A stretch of 64,000 nucleotides of DNA from Antedon mediterranea (Eukaryota; Echinodermata; Crinoidea; Comatulida; Antedonidae), in the NCBI RefSeq assembly GCF_964355755.1, contig NC_092680.1:1775001-1839000 (forward strand), given 5' to 3'. The notes below the pieces were generated by a model. The model saw only the letters and a program-made list of their open reading frames with translations. It did no database searches and was not told the DNA's origin. Position numbers and translations under genes: made by a program. Positions within the stretch are counted from its first letter, which is position 1; each line of letters starts with the position of its first letter. This document shows, in pieces, positions 61,745 through 64,000 of this stretch.

Positions 61745-63479
61745 TATAATAAAATGTCTATTAATATTTGTACTTTTTAATCTTTCTCGTTGTTTCTATT
61801 GTTGTAATTTTGTATTTCTTTCTGTTGGATGATTATGATTATGATTATGATTATGATTATGATTATGTTTTACTTTGGAGACCAACTTGATAGTTTGATT
61901 TAGTTGCTTTTGGGAATCCTGTCTCTCTCTATTGTTTTTTTTATTTTTTTTATCCGAGACAAAATAAATGAAATGAAAAAAAAAAAATAAAGATGATGTT
62001 TAACATTACTAGAAATAAAACTGTACGTTTGCCTTACCTCCGCATTTATCATTATCTTTATATGTTCCATCTGAACATTCTGACACACACTTTCCATTTT
62101 CAAGTAGAAACTCATTTTGGCACAAGAGACAATCAAAATCTCTGGCACCTAAACAGGTTCTACATGACGCATCGCAATCTTGACAAGCAACGCCATCAAA
62201 AAACTGGTTTTCTCTACAATCAACTGTGAAATTCATGCAGCCTCCAAAGTATATTGTATATCCCTCATTACATTCTAAAAAAACAAAAGTAAAATCATCA
62301 ATTAGTGGTTATAATGATTGTCTACTAATCTCAGGATTTGGGGTTCAAATCCAAATTTATTCTTTATGCAGAATACATTATATGGATGTCTTTTCTGGAT
62401 TACCATTTATTACAACAGTGCGTACTTATAACAAATGGTTAAAATAAATGCTTTAAACTTGGTTCCCACTAGCGACAAAACGTAATGTACCCCACGTAGC
62501 GTAACAAAATGCCCTTCCAATAATTGTGTTTGTCTCGCCTGCATGAAATTAAACCTGCTTGTTGCGCATCAACATTAATATGCCGTGGACTTGTTGTTGG
62601 TTTCCCACTTGTGATTACGCAATACTGCACGTTGCATCGATACATCGCTGCGTTGCGTTTTAGTGGGAACCACACTACATAACGTTACAACTTACTTGTG
62701 CAATAACCACCAGTACACTCATCACAAAATGGAGGACAGATGTACTTATCTTGCTGCGCTTGGCTTACAACACAGTGTCCTGATTTACCATCATAACCAC
62801 TTTACAGTTTAAAATAAATAAAGAAATATTTTAAGATAATAATATTTGATATACAGTTGACTCTCTCAATATCGGGCTTCCTGAAAATTGGAAAATCTCT
62901 TAAAACCAGACTTTTCGTGAGATCTAAAAGTTCTTAAATTACCATTAAAAACACAATGAGAATTCTAGAAATTCTGGAAAACCAGACACATATTAGGCCA
63001 GCTTAAGGGTATCAGGTATTGTGACTGTATACTTACAATATATTAACATAATTTATAAAATATTATAGTTGTAATAACTTCATTATTTTTTTAATAAGTT
63101 TAGTGTGCAACATTACTTAGAATGTCAGTGTTATTTTAAAAAAAAGCCTGTCAAATTTAATTTGGCTTTAGCTTTGTTTAAATAATCGTTTAATCTATTA
63201 TAACTGATCATTAATTTTGGCCTTACAGGTAAAATAAAGATTATTTCCGAATGGGTTTTATATAAACACATGTTTACACTTACATAGGGCAGTCTCCAAG
63301 GCAGCGACCTTTGTGTAGAAATTTCCCAGAATCACACCTCGTACAGTTGAGGTATTCCCCCATGCAATCAAGGCATTCTATTGAGCACTGTCTACAGTTA
63401 AGTTCCTCACTATTGTCATATTCATAGTATCCCACAGGGCACTGTGAATAGCAGTACCGTCCCATGTGCAAGTAAAAAC
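57851..63479 (-). CDS. PC5/PACE4-type proprotein convertase, C-terminal part (gene runs off right edge)
   Basis: Cysteine-rich tail of a secretory-pathway endoprotease. Exons in order: 63479-63284, 62799-62696, 62274-62038, 61354-61127, 60618-60405, 60108-59888, 59312-59218, 58841-58640, 58200-57851 (TGA). All are in frame with GT-AG ends, about 615 codons. At least eight furin-like repeats show the C-x2-C-x3-C-x2-C-x-GP pattern, e.g. CKPCNAGCESCNGPSADNC. A CC-containing module (YCVPCCEEG and GKCCECN) resembles the end of PC5/Fur2 proteins. Then come an Asn-rich linker, one membrane span (VTVIILSCLCVIVVFFAIF) and a tail of about 60 residues ending in acidic clusters (SPEEEDTDEYPSDDDENEE), which in PC5B sort the enzyme to the trans-Golgi. 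The subtilisin catalytic domain would lie beyond 64 kb. Another furin-repeat membrane protein cannot be excluded. Confidence 0.75.
58420..58560 (+). repeat. Possible tRNA-derived SINE fragment
   Basis: B-box-like GAGGGTTCAATCCTC followed by a body and an A-rich tail near 58551-58579; no clear A box. Confidence 0.4.
58931..59064. mobile_element. MITE-1 copy
   Basis: TTAAGCTCTG start; right end truncated at TAGTGTA. Confidence 0.75.
59081..59190. mobile_element. MITE-1 copy, truncated
   Basis: Second copy 16 bp after the previous one, cut off in the core, 28 bp before the convertase exon at 59218. Confidence 0.7.
60749..60894. mobile_element. MITE-1 copy
   Basis: Full-length copy in a convertase intron with a small deletion in the left terminus. 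Confidence 0.75.
60944..61091. repeat. Minisatellite, about six units of 23-26 bp
   Basis: Unit ACCCACTCTGGGGTAGGGG plus AATT/CATT, variable; abuts the donor of the convertase exon at 61127. Confidence 0.85.
61490..61560 (-). mobile_element. Retroelement fragment with a second hammerhead-like core
   Basis: On the - strand CTGATGA (complement of 61540-61546) is followed by AGGC, a 3-nt loop, GTCT and GAAAC (complement of 61523-61527). The layout is the same as at 5960-5986. Confidence 0.5.
61708..61868. repeat. (AAT)n and (GATTAT)n microsatellites
   Basis: About twelve AAT/ATA units at 61708-61745, then about seven GATTAT units at 61828-61868. Confidence 0.9.
62455..62676. mobile_element. 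MITE-3 copy (sister subfamily)
   Basis: Complete copy, 20 bp from the convertase exon at 62696. Confidence 0.75.
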
Positions 63480-63490
63480 CTAGAAAAAAT

Positions 63491-63717
63491 AAAACACATC
63501 CAAGACTAAGTATTTGTTTACTGCATGTCATGGGTGATTTGTAAAACACATCCAAGACTAAGTATTTGTTTACTGCATGTCATGGGTGATTTGTAAAACA
63601 CATCCAAGACTAAGTATTTGTTTACTGCATGTCATGGGTGATTTGTACAACACATCCAAGACTAAGTATTTGTTTACTGCATGTCATGGGTGATTTGTAA
63701 AACACATCCAAGACTAA
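63491..63717. repeat. 52-bp satellite, about 4.3 units
   Basis: Near-perfect units beginning AAAACACATCCAAGACTAAG. The first unit overlaps the acceptor region of the convertase exon at 63479. Confidence 0.9.
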
Positions 63718-64000
63718 CGCCCGTATTCTTAAACCGGACTTTAGTCGTAGTTCGAGCTAAAACTAAAAAAATGACGTCATTTTAATTCATAAACCGAACT
63801 TCAACTAAATCACCGACTAAATCAGGCCAACCTCGACTAAATCGAGACGGATTTTGATCGATTTTTTTAGTCCTGGAGGGGGCAGACTAAATGGTCGACT
63901 AAATGGTTTTTAAACGATGTTTATAAAAAACGTAACAGTCATTGAGTTGTTATATTGGCCAGATATTGAAGAATGAAATATCTATATTTATATTAGCTTA
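63718..64000. mobile_element. Partial DNA-element at right edge
   Basis: Starts GCCCGTATTCTTAAACCGG and is full of short CGACTAAAT/ATTTAGTCG inverted words, typical of a foldback element; right end not in window. Confidence 0.5.

Overview
Composition and architecture point to an animal nuclear genome, most likely an invertebrate deuterostome and tentatively an echinoderm. The DNA is AT-rich, genes are cut into many short exons with GT-AG introns, and introns and spacers are packed with palindromic MITE-like repeats, SINE and LINE remnants and satellites. The species call is inference.

Layout from left to right. (1) 1-14.2 kb, + strand: the last 18 exons of a DIS3L-type exosome exonuclease (RNB nuclease plus S1 region, stop at 13520); its N-terminal exons lie left of the window or were not recognised. 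(2) 15.1-18.1 kb, - strand: a complete TIPIN (Timeless-interacting replication-fork protein) with an unusual C-terminal array of 30-residue repeats. DIS3L and TIPIN are convergent neighbours, as I recall them being in human. (3) 18.4-48 kb: three gamma-glutamyltransferase (GGT) paralogues with the same exon plan: GGT-A on - (19.2-24.9 kb), GGT-B on + (31.6-37.7 kb) and GGT-C on + (40.2-47.9 kb). The spacer between A and B holds a tandem duplication of about 1.9 kb. A decayed LINE sits in an intron of GGT-C. (4) 48.5-54.2 kb, + strand: an AidB/ACDH-11-type acyl-CoA dehydrogenase with a likely mitochondrial presequence and a pair of alternative 95-nt exons. (5) 57.8-63.5 kb, - strand: the C-terminal cysteine-rich repeats, membrane span and acidic tail of a PC5/PACE4-type proprotein convertase, running off the right edge.

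Points most worth a second look: the AidB-like exon pair 51311-51405 / 51456-51550, same length and phase, only 50 nt apart; the intron of GGT-B and GGT-C whose ends read AT...AA where GGT-A has GT...AG; a duplicated last exon in GGT-B; an over-abundant TAGGCCTA octamer confined to about 17.7-48.7 kb, which in two places is present in one duplicate and absent from the other at a bare TA; SUMO-interaction-like motifs repeated in the TIPIN tail; hammerhead-ribozyme-like cores; and a MITE family spreading CArG boxes.

The genes do not form one pathway. The GGT cluster is a local family expansion for extracellular glutathione and gamma-glutamyl metabolism; the others are housekeeping or secretory-pathway genes. 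Exon limits were read by eye from splice sites, reading-frame continuity and protein resemblance, without alignment or RNA data.
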